Origin: CAZRGV01 sp964599655 | GTDB lineage: Bacteria; Planctomycetota; Planctomycetia; Isosphaerales; Isosphaeraceae | Assembly: GCA_964599655.1 (NCBI GenBank) | Contig: CAZRGV010000007.1 | Span: 25,006-89,005 of the forward strand | Length of the DNA: 64,000 nucleotides | Direction of reading: 5' to 3' | In this document: piece by piece, positions 44,809-55,040 of the stretch | How the letters are laid out: each line of letters starts with the position of its first letter | Numbering within the stretch: position 1 is the first letter of the stretch | Translations under genes and position numbers: made by a program | The notes under the pieces: model-generated | Seen by the model: only the letters and a program-made list of their open reading frames with translations | The model's database searches: none | Told to the model about the DNA's origin: nothing

Positions 44809-46320
44809 ATGATCTTTCAGCTTGTTCCGCTCACCATCGCCTTGCTCGCGATGGCTGACCCCCCTGCCCCACCAGCGATTTCCCCTCAGGATATCGTCTC
44901 GGCCTTGGAGTCGATTGTGGCCGATTCGATCGAGAAGGTTCAGCCGTCCGTCGTCGCGGTGACTCGCATCAAGAGCCAGAATGGCGAGACGACGGCGATT
45001 CGGGGACGAAACCCCGAACCATTGCCCATTCCCGACGCCGTGGAGCTCGGCTTCCAAGGAGGGGGCGCTCTGGTCAATCCGAAGGTCATCCGACCCGGAT
45101 TTCCCAACGCGGATCCACAGCTCTCCCCTGAATACTTCGCACTGCCGGGAGACTTCGCCTCAGGTGTTGTTATTGGGGATCACGGCGAGATTCTAACGGT
45201 TTACCATCTTCTCCGAGGGGCCGCACGGATCCGTGTTCGTGGAGGTGGTGAGGAGTTTGACGCGGAGATCATCGCGGCCGACCCTCGAATCGATCTGGCC
45301 GTGATCGCCCCACGCGAGCGTCCCGGACCCGCGCCCAAGCTCAAACCCATTGCAATCGGCAATTCCGATAAACTGCGACAGGGATCCTTTTTGATCGCTC
45401 TGGGTAACCCATATAACTCGGCGCGTGATGGCAAGGCATCGGCCAGTCTCGGAATTCTTTCGAATTTGTCTCGACGTGTGGAGCCACCCCTGACCGACGA
45501 TCCAAACATCCGCCAGTACTTTCGGTTTCAGCCAACGCTGTTGCAGCTTGACAGCAAGCTAAACCTCGGGATGAGTGGTGGAGCCGTCGTGAACCTCAAA
45601 GGGGAGTTGGTTGGACTCACGACGTCGGCCTCCAGCCCAAGTGGGTTCGATGCCGAGGCCGGATATGCCATACCGATGGACGCACTCGGCCGCCGCGCGG
45701 TGGAACGGCTGGTCAAAGGGGAGGAGGTGGAATACGGCTTCATCGGGATCGGCCTGGATCGCCGCATTCCCAACGGCGTCGGAAGCGTACAGAAGGGGAC
45801 ACCGGCCGACCACGCGGATCTGGTGAGCGGCGATATCATCCTCGCAGTCGGTGGAACCCAACTGACGGATGATGAGAGTGCCCTGCCGCTGGCGCTTGCC
45901 AGCGTCCCAGTTGGCGAACCTGTCACGCTCAAGGTTCTTCACAACGGGGAGATCAAGGAACGAACGCTGGTGATGTCGAAGTATCCGGTCCAGGGGGATG
46001 TCATCGCTACGGTTCGACCCAAACCCTGGCGAGGGGCCCGAATCGATTTCACGAGCGTCCTCTCCGATCGACCGGATACCGAAGCAACCCTTCAGGCGAT
46101 GTCGCGTGGAGGCGTCGGCGTCGTTGAGGTCGAGTCCGGAAGTCCCGCGGATTCCGCAGGTCTGTCGCGCGGCCTCGTCATCACTGAGGTCGAGGGGAAG
46201 CGCGTGGCCACTCCCGGTGAATTCCGAGAGGCAGTCGCGGGCTTGGAGGGAAAACCAGTGACCGTCACCACGGTCAATGGCCTCGAAGTCGGTAAGAAGA
46301 TTACGATTGAACCGAAGTAG
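44809..46320 (+). CDS. HtrA/DegP-like serine protease with two PDZ domains
   Basis: 503 residues. A short hydrophobic N-terminus (FQLVPLTIALLAMA) suggests export. The trypsin-like domain has the triad H133 (ILTVYHLLRG), D162 (RIDLAVI) and S256 (LGMSGGAVVN, where relatives usually have GNSGG). PDZ1 is at about 310-395 (GIGLDRRIPNGVGSVQKGTPADHA), and PDZ2 at about 420-500 (GVVEVESGSPADSAGLSRGLVI). Such proteins degrade or refold damaged envelope proteins. GAGGGTG lies before the ATG. The 269 bp upstream after recA hold nothing I recognise. Confidence 0.9.
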   Translation: MIFQLVPLTIALLAMADPPAPPAISPQDIVSALESIVADSIEKVQPSVVAVTRIKSQNGETTAIRGRNPEPLPIPDAVELGFQGGGALVNPKVIRPGFPNADPQLSPEYFALPGDFASGVVIGDHGEILTVYHLLRGAARIRVRGGGEEFDAEIIAADPRIDLAVIAPRERPGPAPKLKPIAIGNSDKLRQGSFLIALGNPYNSARDGKASASLGILSNLSRRVEPPLTDDPNIRQYFRFQPTLLQLDSKLNLGMSGGAVVNLKGELVGLTTSASSPSGFDAEAGYAIPMDALGRRAVERLVKGEEVEYGFIGIGLDRRIPNGVGSVQKGTPADHADLVSGDIILAVGGTQLTDDESALPLALASVPVGEPVTLKVLHNGEIKERTLVMSKYPVQGDVIATVRPKPWRGARIDFTSVLSDRPDTEATLQAMSRGGVGVVEVESGSPADSAGLSRGLVITEVEGKRVATPGEFREAVAGLEGKPVTVTTVNGLEVGKKITIEPK

Positions 46321-46571
46321 ACCAATCGTCCCGAGCGGTGCGATTCTACAACGAGTCGGCAGGCCCTCTTCGAACTGATCGGCATTTCCTCCCAGTCCTC
46401 GACTCACGCTTGGGGAGCGATCCAGAATCAGTGAGGAACCGCCACGACACGGGGCGGTCTGTGACGTCGTCGTGCTTTCGGGTATCCTGAGACACAGCAA
46501 GCGCCTCGGGCGCCCGGTGTTCGACCATTCCCACAGAGACGAGTCCTCCCTCGGCGTGAGACGGCCAGCCC

Positions 46572-49196
46572 ATGACGACCGACGAGCTTCGCGAAGCCTA
46601 TCTCGAATTCTTTGAATCCAAGGGTTGCGTTCGCAAGCCCAGCGACGTGCTGGTGCCTAACGACCCCACAGTGCTCTTTACCCCTGCGGGGATGAACCAG
46701 TTCAAACGCGAGTTCATGGGCCTGGGCGACCCGAATTTCAAACGCGCCACGACCTGCCAAAAATGCATTCGTACCGGCGACATCGAGAACGTCGGCAAGA
46801 CGGCCTTCCACATGACGTTCTTCGAGATGCTCGGGAACTTCTCCTTCGGGGACTATTTCAAGCGCGATGCAATCCATTGGGCCTGGGAGTTCCTCACCAA
46901 GACGCTCCGGATCAATCCCGATCAATTGACGGTGACTGTTTACCTCGACGACGACGAGGCGCACGACATCTGGCACAAGGAGGTCGGCCTCTCTCCCGAT
47001 CGGATCACCCGGATGGGTGAGGACGACAATTTCTGGCCTGCCGGTGCGCCGACCCATGGCCCCAATGGTGTCTGCGGTCCCTGCTCCGAGATTTTCTACC
47101 ACGGCCTCGGACCAAAGGAAGTGGAGATCTGGAACCTGGTCTTCACCCAGTTCAATCGGGTCGGGCCGGGCCAGCTCGAGCCGCTGCCGAGCAAGAACAT
47201 TGATACCGGAATGGGCCTGGAACGGGCCGCGCGATGCCTCCAAGGAGTTCCGACGAATTTTGATATTGACATTTTCTGCCCAATTGTCGCAGCTGCGGCC
47301 GATCTGATCGGTTTGGACTACGAGGTGATTCGCGACCGACCCGATGGAATTCGTGTCCGTCGGATGAGCGACCACTCGCGGGCACTGACGTTCTGTATTC
47401 ACGAAAACGTCAAGCCTTCGGCCGAGAAGCAGGGTTACGTGCTCCGTCGCCTGCTCCGCCGGGCCGTGCTTGACGGCTATCAGATGGGCCAGCGTGAGCC
47501 GTTCCTGTACCAGCTTGTTCCGGTCGTTGCCGAGGTTATGAAGCGGCCCTATCCTGAGCTGGTTGATAGCGTCCCTCGCATTCAGACGGTCGTGCGCGAG
47601 GAGGAGGAACGGTTTCTTCGCAACCTCGAAAACGGCCTGCGGCTCCTGCAGGACACGTTCCGAAAAACCAAGGCAGGCGGATCGGACACGATTTCGGGTG
47701 ACGTTGCGTTTGAGCTGCATGCCACGTACGGCATCCCGGTCGAGATTACCGAGAGCCTCGCCACGGACCAGAACCTTCGGGTCGAGATGACCGGCTTCGA
47801 GAAAGCACGCAAGCTTCATGAGGAGCTTTCGAGGGGACAAGCCGAGGCATTCGACGTCTTCGCGACCGGTCCACTCGATACACTCAAGGAAGTGTACCAC
47901 CACGGCAGCGAGTTCCTTGGTTACCAGTCGTGCTCGGCTGACGGGGAAGTCATCGGCATTCTTGAGCAGGGTCAGCTTGCCGAGTCGGCGAGTGTCACAG
48001 TTGGCGGCCCTCAGATCGTGCTGGTTCTCGATCGAACACCCTTCTACGGTGAGGCAGGTGGCCAGGTCGGGGACACGGGCACCATCAAGGGCGACGGTTT
48101 TCTATTCCAGGTTGAAGATACGAAGAAGGACAACGACTTCACGCTGCACATTGGCCGCGTGGTGGAAGGAACCGTCAACCTCAATGCCCGAGTGAAAGCC
48201 CAGGTGGACGAGGGACGTCGGCAAGCGATTCGCCGTGCACACTCCGCGACCCACGTTCTGCACTACGCCTTACACACACACCTTGGCAAGCACGCCCAGC
48301 AAGCTGGGAGCAAGGTGGAACCCGATCGGCTCCGGTTCGACTTCGCCAATCCCGAGGCTGTCGGCCGCGATCGTTTGCGCGCCATCGAAGAGACCGTCAA
48401 CGACCGAATCCTGAGCGGCGAATCCGTCTCATGGAGCACGATGCCGATCGAGGAGGCAAAGAAAAAGGGCGCGATGGCACTCTTCGGCGAAAAGTATCCG
48501 GAGATCGTTCGCGTCGTGCAAATGGGGGAGTTTTCTCGAGAACTCTGCGGGGGCACGCACCTGGACAATATTGGGCAAATCGGCCTTTTCAAGATCGTGA
48601 GTGAAGAATCGGTCTCGGCGGGCACCCGCCGAATCACGGCGTTGACCGGCAAGGCAGCACTCGCCTACGTTCGCGAGGAAGAAGACGCCCTGGTAAGCGC
48701 CGCGTTTGCGTTGAAAGTGCCAACAGGTCAGATCGCGGAACGAGCCGCGGCACTAGCCGAGGAGAACAAAGCCCTGAAGAAGCAGATCGCACAGCGAAAA
48801 ACGGAATCGGGGCCACAGGTTTCGGCCGAGGACTTGTTGGCCACCGCGACGCTCCATGGCGATGTGAGAATCGTTGCCGCGTCTCTTGAGGCGACACCCG
48901 CAGATGCATTGAGGCAATTGATCGACGTCCTTCGCCGCAAGGCGGGGGAACGGCTGGCTGTACTGCTCGTCTCGACGCTGGAGGGGAAGGTCCTGCTCGC
49001 GGCCGGACTGACTCCCGATCTGGTCGAGCGCCGTCTCCATGCTGGCCGGTGGCTCAAGGAGGTCGCGCCGATCGTGGGCGGCGGAGGCGGTGGGCGGCCG
49101 GATTTCGCGCAAGCCGGCGGCAAGGATCCGTCGAAGGTTGACGATGCCCTGGTGAAGGCCATGGAATCGATCCGTGATCAGCTTCAGACATCATGA
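46572..49196 (+). CDS. alaS: Alanyl-tRNA synthetase
   Basis: 874 residues. It charges tRNA-Ala. It has the N-terminal class II aminoacylation domain (PTVLFTPAGMNQFKREFMG, CQKCIRTGDIENVGKTAFHMTFFEMLGNFSFGDYF) and the editing domain with zinc ligands in HSATHVLHYAL and CGGTHLDNIG. The C-terminal coiled/C-Ala domain ends in GGGGGGRPDFAQAGGKDP. Length and order match full-size bacterial AlaRS. The ATG at 46572 is taken because MTTDELREAYLEFFESKG is the standard beginning; the ribosome-binding site is weak. Confidence 0.97.
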   Translation: MTTDELREAYLEFFESKGCVRKPSDVLVPNDPTVLFTPAGMNQFKREFMGLGDPNFKRATTCQKCIRTGDIENVGKTAFHMTFFEMLGNFSFGDYFKRDAIHWAWEFLTKTLRINPDQLTVTVYLDDDEAHDIWHKEVGLSPDRITRMGEDDNFWPAGAPTHGPNGVCGPCSEIFYHGLGPKEVEIWNLVFTQFNRVGPGQLEPLPSKNIDTGMGLERAARCLQGVPTNFDIDIFCPIVAAAADLIGLDYEVIRDRPDGIRVRRMSDHSRALTFCIHENVKPSAEKQGYVLRRLLRRAVLDGYQMGQREPFLYQLVPVVAEVMKRPYPELVDSVPRIQTVVREEEERFLRNLENGLRLLQDTFRKTKAGGSDTISGDVAFELHATYGIPVEITESLATDQNLRVEMTGFEKARKLHEELSRGQAEAFDVFATGPLDTLKEVYHHGSEFLGYQSCSADGEVIGILEQGQLAESASVTVGGPQIVLVLDRTPFYGEAGGQVGDTGTIKGDGFLFQVEDTKKDNDFTLHIGRVVEGTVNLNARVKAQVDEGRRQAIRRAHSATHVLHYALHTHLGKHAQQAGSKVEPDRLRFDFANPEAVGRDRLRAIEETVNDRILSGESVSWSTMPIEEAKKKGAMALFGEKYPEIVRVVQMGEFSRELCGGTHLDNIGQIGLFKIVSEESVSAGTRRITALTGKAALAYVREEEDALVSAAFALKVPTGQIAERAAALAEENKALKKQIAQRKTESGPQVSAEDLLATATLHGDVRIVAASLEATPADALRQLIDVLRRKAGERLAVLLVSTLEGKVLLAAGLTPDLVERRLHAGRWLKEVAPIVGGGGGGRPDFAQAGGKDPSKVDDALVKAMESIRDQLQTS

Positions 49197-49410
49197 TGCG
49201 ATTGATTTTACGAATTCTGACATCGGTCGACCTGGTACAGAACGCAATTCGGGAATCGGTTGCAGGTCGGATCTCGCGAGGAGTTGGGGCATGTTGTATT
49301 CATAAATCGACGACGTCAGTCACGATTGGGTATCGCTGACGCCTTGTTTCTCAGAAGTTTCGGCGCAAGGACAGGAACCGTACCATTTGCTTTTCCTGGA
49401 GGTTGCGACC

Positions 49411-51780
49411 ATGAATACTCCCTTGTCTCCCCAACTTCTCGACAGGATGAACGCCTACTGGCGAGCGGCCAACTATCTGTCCGTCGGCCAGATTTATCTC
49501 CTCGACAACCCATTGCTGAAGGAACCTCTGAAGCTGGAACACATCAAGCCCCGGCTTCTGGGCCACTGGGGGACCACTCCGGGACTCAACTTTCTTTACG
49601 TTCACTTGAATCGTGTGATCAAAGAACGCGATCTGAACGTGATTTATGTCACCGGTCCGGGGCACGGTGGTCCAGGGCTTGTGGCCAATACCTACCTGGA
49701 AGGAACCTATAGCGAGTTCTATCCGAATATCTCTCAGGACGAGGACGGGATGAAAAGGCTATTCACCCAGTTCTCGTTCCCTGGTGGTATTCCCAGTCAT
49801 GTGGCTCCGGAAACGCCTGGATCAATCCACGAAGGGGGCGAGTTGGGATATAGCCTCGCTCATGCGTACGGGGCGGCCTTTGATAACCCGGACCTTCTGG
49901 TTGTTTGCGTGGTTGGCGACGGCGAGGCCGAAACCGGCCCTCTGGCCACCGCCTGGCACTCGAACAAGTTTCTCAACCCGGTTCACGACGGAGCCGTGCT
50001 TCCGATCCTGCACCTGAATGGTTATAAGATCGCGAACCCGACTGTCCTGGCCCGTATCCCAGACGAAGAGCTTGATCAACTCTTGCGAGGCTATGGGTAT
50101 CACCCCTATCACGTTGAGGGGGACGATCCGACGACGATGCATCAGCTGATGGCGGCCACCCTGGATCAAGTGCTCGACGAGATCAAGCACATTCAGGAGG
50201 ACGCCCGGAAGAACGGCTTCCAGAAACGACCGATCTGGCCGATGATCGTCCTCCGTTCGCCCAAGGGTTGGACGGGACCGAAGGAAGTCGACGGACTGCC
50301 GGTTGAGAACAGCTTCCGGTCGCATCAGGTCCCTCTTGCGGAGCTCTCGACCAAACCCGAGCATGTGAAGATGCTCGAAACCTGGATGAAGAGTTACAAG
50401 CCGGAAGAGTTGTTTGACGCGACCGGCCGACTGATTCCCGAACTGGCGGAGCTCGCACCTTCCGGCGAGCGCAGGATGGGCGCGAACCCTCATGCCAACG
50501 GCGGGATCTTGCTTCGGGAGCTCCGGTTGCCCGACTTCCGCGACTATGCGATCTCGGTGCCCAGCCCGGGAACCATCGAAGCTGAAGCCACCCGCGTACT
50601 GGGCGCCTTTCTCCGTGACGTCATGAGGCTCAATGCCGATCAGAGAAACTTCCGTGTTTTCGGCCCGGATGAGACGGCGTCCAACCGCCTCAGCGCCTTG
50701 TTCGAGGTGACGAACCGAACCTCGACAGCCCAGATTCTGCCACCCGATGATCATGTCTCGGGCGATGGGCGGGGGCTGGAGGTACTCAGCGAGCATCAGT
50801 GTCAGGGCTGGCTGGAAGGGTATCTCCTGACCGGTCGTCACGGGTTTTTCTCATGCTACGAGGCATTCATCCACATCATCGACTCTATGTTCAACCAGCA
50901 TGCCAAGTGGCTCAAGGTGACCCGTCACATACCCTGGCGTCGGCCAATCGCCTCGCTGACGTATCTGCTGACATCTCATGTATGGCGGCAAGATCACAAC
51001 GGCTTTAGCCACCAAGATCCAGGCTTCATCGATCACGTGGTGAACAAGAAGGCTGATATTATTCGTGTTTACCTGCCACCAGATGCCAATACACTACTTT
51101 CGGTCGCCGACCATTGCCTGCGAAGCCGCAACTACATCAACGTGATCGTTGCCGGAAAGCAGCCATCGCCACAGTGGCTCGACATGGACGCCGCCATCAA
51201 GCATTGCACGGCGGGCATCGGGATCTGGGAATGGGCCAGCAACGATCGCGGGGGAGAACCCGACGTCGTCATGGCGTGCGCTGGTGATGTGCCTACCCTC
51301 GAAACCCTCGCTGCGGTTTCCATCCTTCGCGATCGCTTGCCCGACCTCAAGGTGCGTGTTGTCAACGTCGTCGACCTGATGACCCTCCAGCCAAGGTCGG
51401 AGCACCCTCATGGGTTGGAGGATAAGGAATTCGACGCCTTGTTCACCAAGGACAGGCCGATCATCTTCGCCTTCCATGGCTATCCCTGGCTGATTCACCG
51501 TTTGACCTATCGCCGGACCAACCACAAGAACCTTCACGTTCGCGGGTACAAGGAAGAAGGGACGACGACCACACCCTTCGACATGGTCGTTCGGAACGAT
51601 CTCGATCGGTTCCACCTCGTCAGCGACGTCATCGATCGCGTTCCCAGCCTCGGCTCGAGTGCCGCTTACGCGCAGCAGGCCATTCGCGACAAGCTCATCG
51701 AGCACAAGCAGTATATCCACAAATATGGGGCCGATATGCCTGAGATTCGGGACTGGAAATGGAAGGGTCCCGTGGATTGA
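49411..51780 (+). CDS. xfp: Xylulose-5-phosphate/fructose-6-phosphate phosphoketolase
   Basis: 789 residues. This thiamine diphosphate enzyme splits xylulose 5-phosphate or fructose 6-phosphate to acetyl phosphate and an aldose phosphate. Conserved blocks are WRAANYLSVGQIYL, GHWGTTPGLNF, VTGPGHGGPGLVANTYLEG, PGSIHEGGELGYSLAHAYGA and the thiamine-binding GDGEAETGPLATAW. Late blocks include GRHGFFSCYEAFIHIIDSM and VWRQDHNGFSHQDPGFID. GGAGG lies eight bases before the ATG at 49411; an in-frame ATG at 49387 adds eight non-conserved residues. No acetate kinase or other pathway gene is in the window. Confidence 0.96.
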   Translation: MNTPLSPQLLDRMNAYWRAANYLSVGQIYLLDNPLLKEPLKLEHIKPRLLGHWGTTPGLNFLYVHLNRVIKERDLNVIYVTGPGHGGPGLVANTYLEGTYSEFYPNISQDEDGMKRLFTQFSFPGGIPSHVAPETPGSIHEGGELGYSLAHAYGAAFDNPDLLVVCVVGDGEAETGPLATAWHSNKFLNPVHDGAVLPILHLNGYKIANPTVLARIPDEELDQLLRGYGYHPYHVEGDDPTTMHQLMAATLDQVLDEIKHIQEDARKNGFQKRPIWPMIVLRSPKGWTGPKEVDGLPVENSFRSHQVPLAELSTKPEHVKMLETWMKSYKPEELFDATGRLIPELAELAPSGERRMGANPHANGGILLRELRLPDFRDYAISVPSPGTIEAEATRVLGAFLRDVMRLNADQRNFRVFGPDETASNRLSALFEVTNRTSTAQILPPDDHVSGDGRGLEVLSEHQCQGWLEGYLLTGRHGFFSCYEAFIHIIDSMFNQHAKWLKVTRHIPWRRPIASLTYLLTSHVWRQDHNGFSHQDPGFIDHVVNKKADIIRVYLPPDANTLLSVADHCLRSRNYINVIVAGKQPSPQWLDMDAAIKHCTAGIGIWEWASNDRGGEPDVVMACAGDVPTLETLAAVSILRDRLPDLKVRVVNVVDLMTLQPRSEHPHGLEDKEFDALFTKDRPIIFAFHGYPWLIHRLTYRRTNHKNLHVRGYKEEGTTTTPFDMVVRNDLDRFHLVSDVIDRVPSLGSSAAYAQQAIRDKLIEHKQYIHKYGADMPEIRDWKWKGPVD

Positions 51781-52072
51781 ATCACACGGAGAGAACGAAT
51801 CCCGAGAAGCGTTCTGAGAGCGAAACTCCCGAAGTCTATGATGTCTTCGAACTCGGGCACATCGAGTTACAAACCTGGCTGCGAGTTCCCCTGCGACCTG
51901 CGGTTCGATCGAGGTACTGTCGAGGCGATCAATAACTCTCCTGGAGAATCTCGAGAGTGGACAGCTCCGACTTCTGGTGGCACGATGAATCTATGAGATC
52001 GTTGCTTCCGCGAATCCCCCTGCCTCTGACGACCCAACCCGCCCTACGAATCTTCAGACCGATGGCGGACAT

Positions 52073-55018
52073 ATGATGACTCCTGCGTTCGACCGATCCA
52101 CGACTCTGTCGGCGGCTCTTCTGTTGGGGCTGACCATCGTTCCAAGTCGGGCTGCGGAGCCGATGCCGACGCCGGAGCAGGTCAGGTTCTTCGAGAGCAA
52201 GGTCCGTCCCATCCTGGCCGAGCATTGCCTCCCGTGTCATGGGTCAGAGAAACAGAAGTCGGAACTTCGCCTCGACTCGAAAACGGCCGCGCTCGTGGGC
52301 GGTCTCAGCGGTCCCGCCGTGGTGCCTGGGAACGCCGAGGAAAGTCTACTCGTCGTCGCGATCCGTCACGAGGACGAGGTTCTCAAGATGCCCCCTTCTG
52401 GGAAACTTTCGGCCGAACAGATCGACCATCTGACCCGTTGGGTCCAGATGGGAGCACCATGGCCAGGTGAAACTTCGAATGTCGCGCCATCGTCGAGACG
52501 AGCCCAGTTCCAGATTACTGACAAGGATCGTTCACACTGGGCGTTCCAACCCGTCCGTCGACCGGCGATACCCATGGTGCGAGATACCGATTGGGTGAGG
52601 AATCCGATCGATGCGTTCGTCCTCAGTCGACTCGAAGAAAAGGGTCTACAACCCAATCCACCGGCCTCCAAACACGAATTGATCCGTCGCGCCTCGTATG
52701 ACTTGACCGGGCTTCCCCCGACGATTTCCGAAGTGGAACGTTTTCTCGCGGATACATCGCCCGATGCCTACGAATCGATGATCGATCGGCTTCTCGCTTC
52801 GCCTCGTTACGGTGAGAAATGGGGCCGTTACTGGCTGGATCTGGTTCGTTTTGCCGAGACCAATAGTTATGAGCGCGATAATCCCAAGCCGAACGCTTGG
52901 CGGTATCGAGACTACGTGATTCGCGCCTTCAACGATGACAAGCCCTACGACCGCTTCCTCCTCGAGCAACTCGCTGGTGACGAACTACCGGACGGCGACA
53001 GTGACTCGCTGATCGCCACGGGCTACTATCGGCTGGGAATCTGGGACGACGAACCGACCGATCGTGAACAGGCCCGATACGACGGACTCGACGATGTCGT
53101 CGCCACAACAGGTCAGGTGTTCCTTGGATTGACGATTGATTGCGCACGGTGCCACGATCACAAGATCGACCCGATTTCCCAGAAGGATTATTACCGGCTT
53201 CTCGCGTTTGTTCAGAATATCAATCATTACCGCAACGGCGGTCCAACCGACGAACAGCCGATCTTCCGCGACGCGACGGATCGTGCGTCCTACGAGGCAA
53301 AATGTCGCGAGCACGAACGGAAACTGGAAGCGCTCCAATCCTCGATCCGCGAGATCGAGAATGCATTCCTTGACCGGTGGAGGTCGACTCCGGACCCGAC
53401 ACTCGATAATCCGGACCTTGAACAGCTTCGCTATCGTTTCTATCGAGACACCTGGGAGCGTTTGCCTGACTTCGCGACGTTGAAGCCTGAGGATTCCGGC
53501 GACCTTCCGGGAAGGCGGTTCAACCTGAAACCTCGCACTCGGGATGACGCCTTTGGATTTGTGTTCGAGGGAACTTTGGTCGTCCCTCAGGATGGATTGT
53601 ACACCTTCTTCCTCGATTCCGATGACGGTTCGCGATTGCTTGTCGGGGATCGCAACGTCTTGGAGTATGACGGCATCCATACACAGGGGCGGGAGCAATC
53701 ATCCGTTGTCGACCTCAAAAAGGGCCGGGTCCCGATACGTCTCGAATACTTCCAAAAGTCTCACGCCTTCGGTCTGAACGTGGCCTGGTCGGGACCTGGG
53801 TTCGATCGTCGTCCACTCTTTGCGTCCGACTCCGAGCATGCAGCGCGACAAATCGACCTCGCTGAGTTGATCCGGACCGAAGGTACTCGAGTCCTGGGGC
53901 AAGAACAGGCGCGTCGTTACCAAGCACTTCATCGCGAACTCAGGCGACTCAGGCTTCAGGGCGTTCCCGTTGAGAAGGCGCTCTGCGTGACCGAATCAGG
54001 CCCCGTAGCCGAGGAGACCTTTGTTCTTCTTAGAGGCAATGCCCACGTCCATGGAGACAAGGTCGATCCCGCGTTTCTCGAGGTTCTCCACGAGCCGGCG
54101 CCCGTCATCCCGACTCCGGCTCCCGACGCGAGAACGACGGGCCGTCGAATCGTTCTGGCCCGCTGGATCGCGTCTCCTGGGAATCCTCTGACGTCCCGGG
54201 TGATGGTCAACCGAATTTGGCAGTACCACTTTGGCCGGGGGATCGTCCGCTCACCCAACAATTATGGCGTCCAGGGAGACCCGCCCACGCATCCCGAGCT
54301 TCTCGACTGGCTTGCCGCGGAGTTCGTCGCGAACGGTTGGAAGCTCAAGCCGCTGCATCGTCTGGTCATGACGTCAAATTCGTATAGGATGTCGTCCAGA
54401 GGACAGGCCGTCGGACTTGAGAAAGATCCGACAAACGATCTCTTCTGGCGATTCGACATGCGACGACTGACCGCCGAGGAGATTCGGGACTCGATTCTGG
54501 CCGTCAGTGGTAACATCAACCTGGCAATGTTCGGCCCAGGAATCTATCCGACAATGCCCGCCGAGGTCCTGGCGACACAGTCCATGCCCGGCAAAGGATG
54601 GGGGCATTCAACCCCTCAGGAACAAAGCCGTCGAAGCGTGTACATCCACGTCAAGCGGTCACTCCTCCTGCCAATGCTTGAGAGCTTCGACCTTGCCGAA
54701 ACTGACCGGTCGTCTCCAGCTCGATTCAGCACCACGCAACCAACCCAGGCTCTGGCCATGCTCAATGGGGAGTTCCTCAACAAGCAGGCCGCAGTCTTCG
54801 CCCAACGGCTGAAACGCGAAGCAGGCGATGATATTCGTGCCCAGGTTCGGCTCGCCCTCCGACTGGCAACGGCCCGCGAACCCGAACTCGACGAGGTTCA
54901 ACGTGGCGTGGAATTGATCAAGGACATTGAATCACAAGATCGACTCGGGATCGAAAAGGCCCGTGAGGCCTTCGCATTGCTGGTCCTAAATCTCAACGAA
55001 TTCTTGTATCTCGACTGA
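52073..55018 (+). CDS. PSCyt1-DUF1549-PA14-DUF1553 secreted cytochrome-type protein
   Basis: 981 residues. The signal peptide is LSAALLLGLTIVPSRAAE. A PSCyt1 haem domain follows (C52-L-P-C55-H56, KMPPSGKLSAEQIDHL), then DUF1549 (about 170-380) ending in CARCHDHKIDPISQ. A PA14-type sugar-binding beta domain occupies about 480-600 (TLVVPQDGLYTFFLDSDDGS, RVPIRLEYFQKSHAFGL). DUF1553 fills about 690-950 (RRIVLARWIASPGNPLTSRV, QGDPPTHPELLDWLAAEF). The PA14 insert suggests carbohydrate contact, but this is inference. A DUF1501 gene follows after 22 bp, so they form an operon with the haem-propeller gene. A second ATG at 52076 is equally possible. Confidence 0.92.
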   Translation: MMTPAFDRSTTLSAALLLGLTIVPSRAAEPMPTPEQVRFFESKVRPILAEHCLPCHGSEKQKSELRLDSKTAALVGGLSGPAVVPGNAEESLLVVAIRHEDEVLKMPPSGKLSAEQIDHLTRWVQMGAPWPGETSNVAPSSRRAQFQITDKDRSHWAFQPVRRPAIPMVRDTDWVRNPIDAFVLSRLEEKGLQPNPPASKHELIRRASYDLTGLPPTISEVERFLADTSPDAYESMIDRLLASPRYGEKWGRYWLDLVRFAETNSYERDNPKPNAWRYRDYVIRAFNDDKPYDRFLLEQLAGDELPDGDSDSLIATGYYRLGIWDDEPTDREQARYDGLDDVVATTGQVFLGLTIDCARCHDHKIDPISQKDYYRLLAFVQNINHYRNGGPTDEQPIFRDATDRASYEAKCREHERKLEALQSSIREIENAFLDRWRSTPDPTLDNPDLEQLRYRFYRDTWERLPDFATLKPEDSGDLPGRRFNLKPRTRDDAFGFVFEGTLVVPQDGLYTFFLDSDDGSRLLVGDRNVLEYDGIHTQGREQSSVVDLKKGRVPIRLEYFQKSHAFGLNVAWSGPGFDRRPLFASDSEHAARQIDLAELIRTEGTRVLGQEQARRYQALHRELRRLRLQGVPVEKALCVTESGPVAEETFVLLRGNAHVHGDKVDPAFLEVLHEPAPVIPTPAPDARTTGRRIVLARWIASPGNPLTSRVMVNRIWQYHFGRGIVRSPNNYGVQGDPPTHPELLDWLAAEFVANGWKLKPLHRLVMTSNSYRMSSRGQAVGLEKDPTNDLFWRFDMRRLTAEEIRDSILAVSGNINLAMFGPGIYPTMPAEVLATQSMPGKGWGHSTPQEQSRRSVYIHVKRSLLLPMLESFDLAETDRSSPARFSTTQPTQALAMLNGEFLNKQAAVFAQRLKREAGDDIRAQVRLALRLATAREPELDEVQRGVELIKDIESQDRLGIEKAREAFALLVLNLNEFLYLD

Positions 55019-55040
55019 GCCGACCAAAGGAGGCCAGACG

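Noticed and set aside
46428..47903. 491-residue open frame on the minus strand opposite alaS
   Set aside because: Shadow of the strongly biased alaS codons; no ribosome-binding site or recognisable domain.
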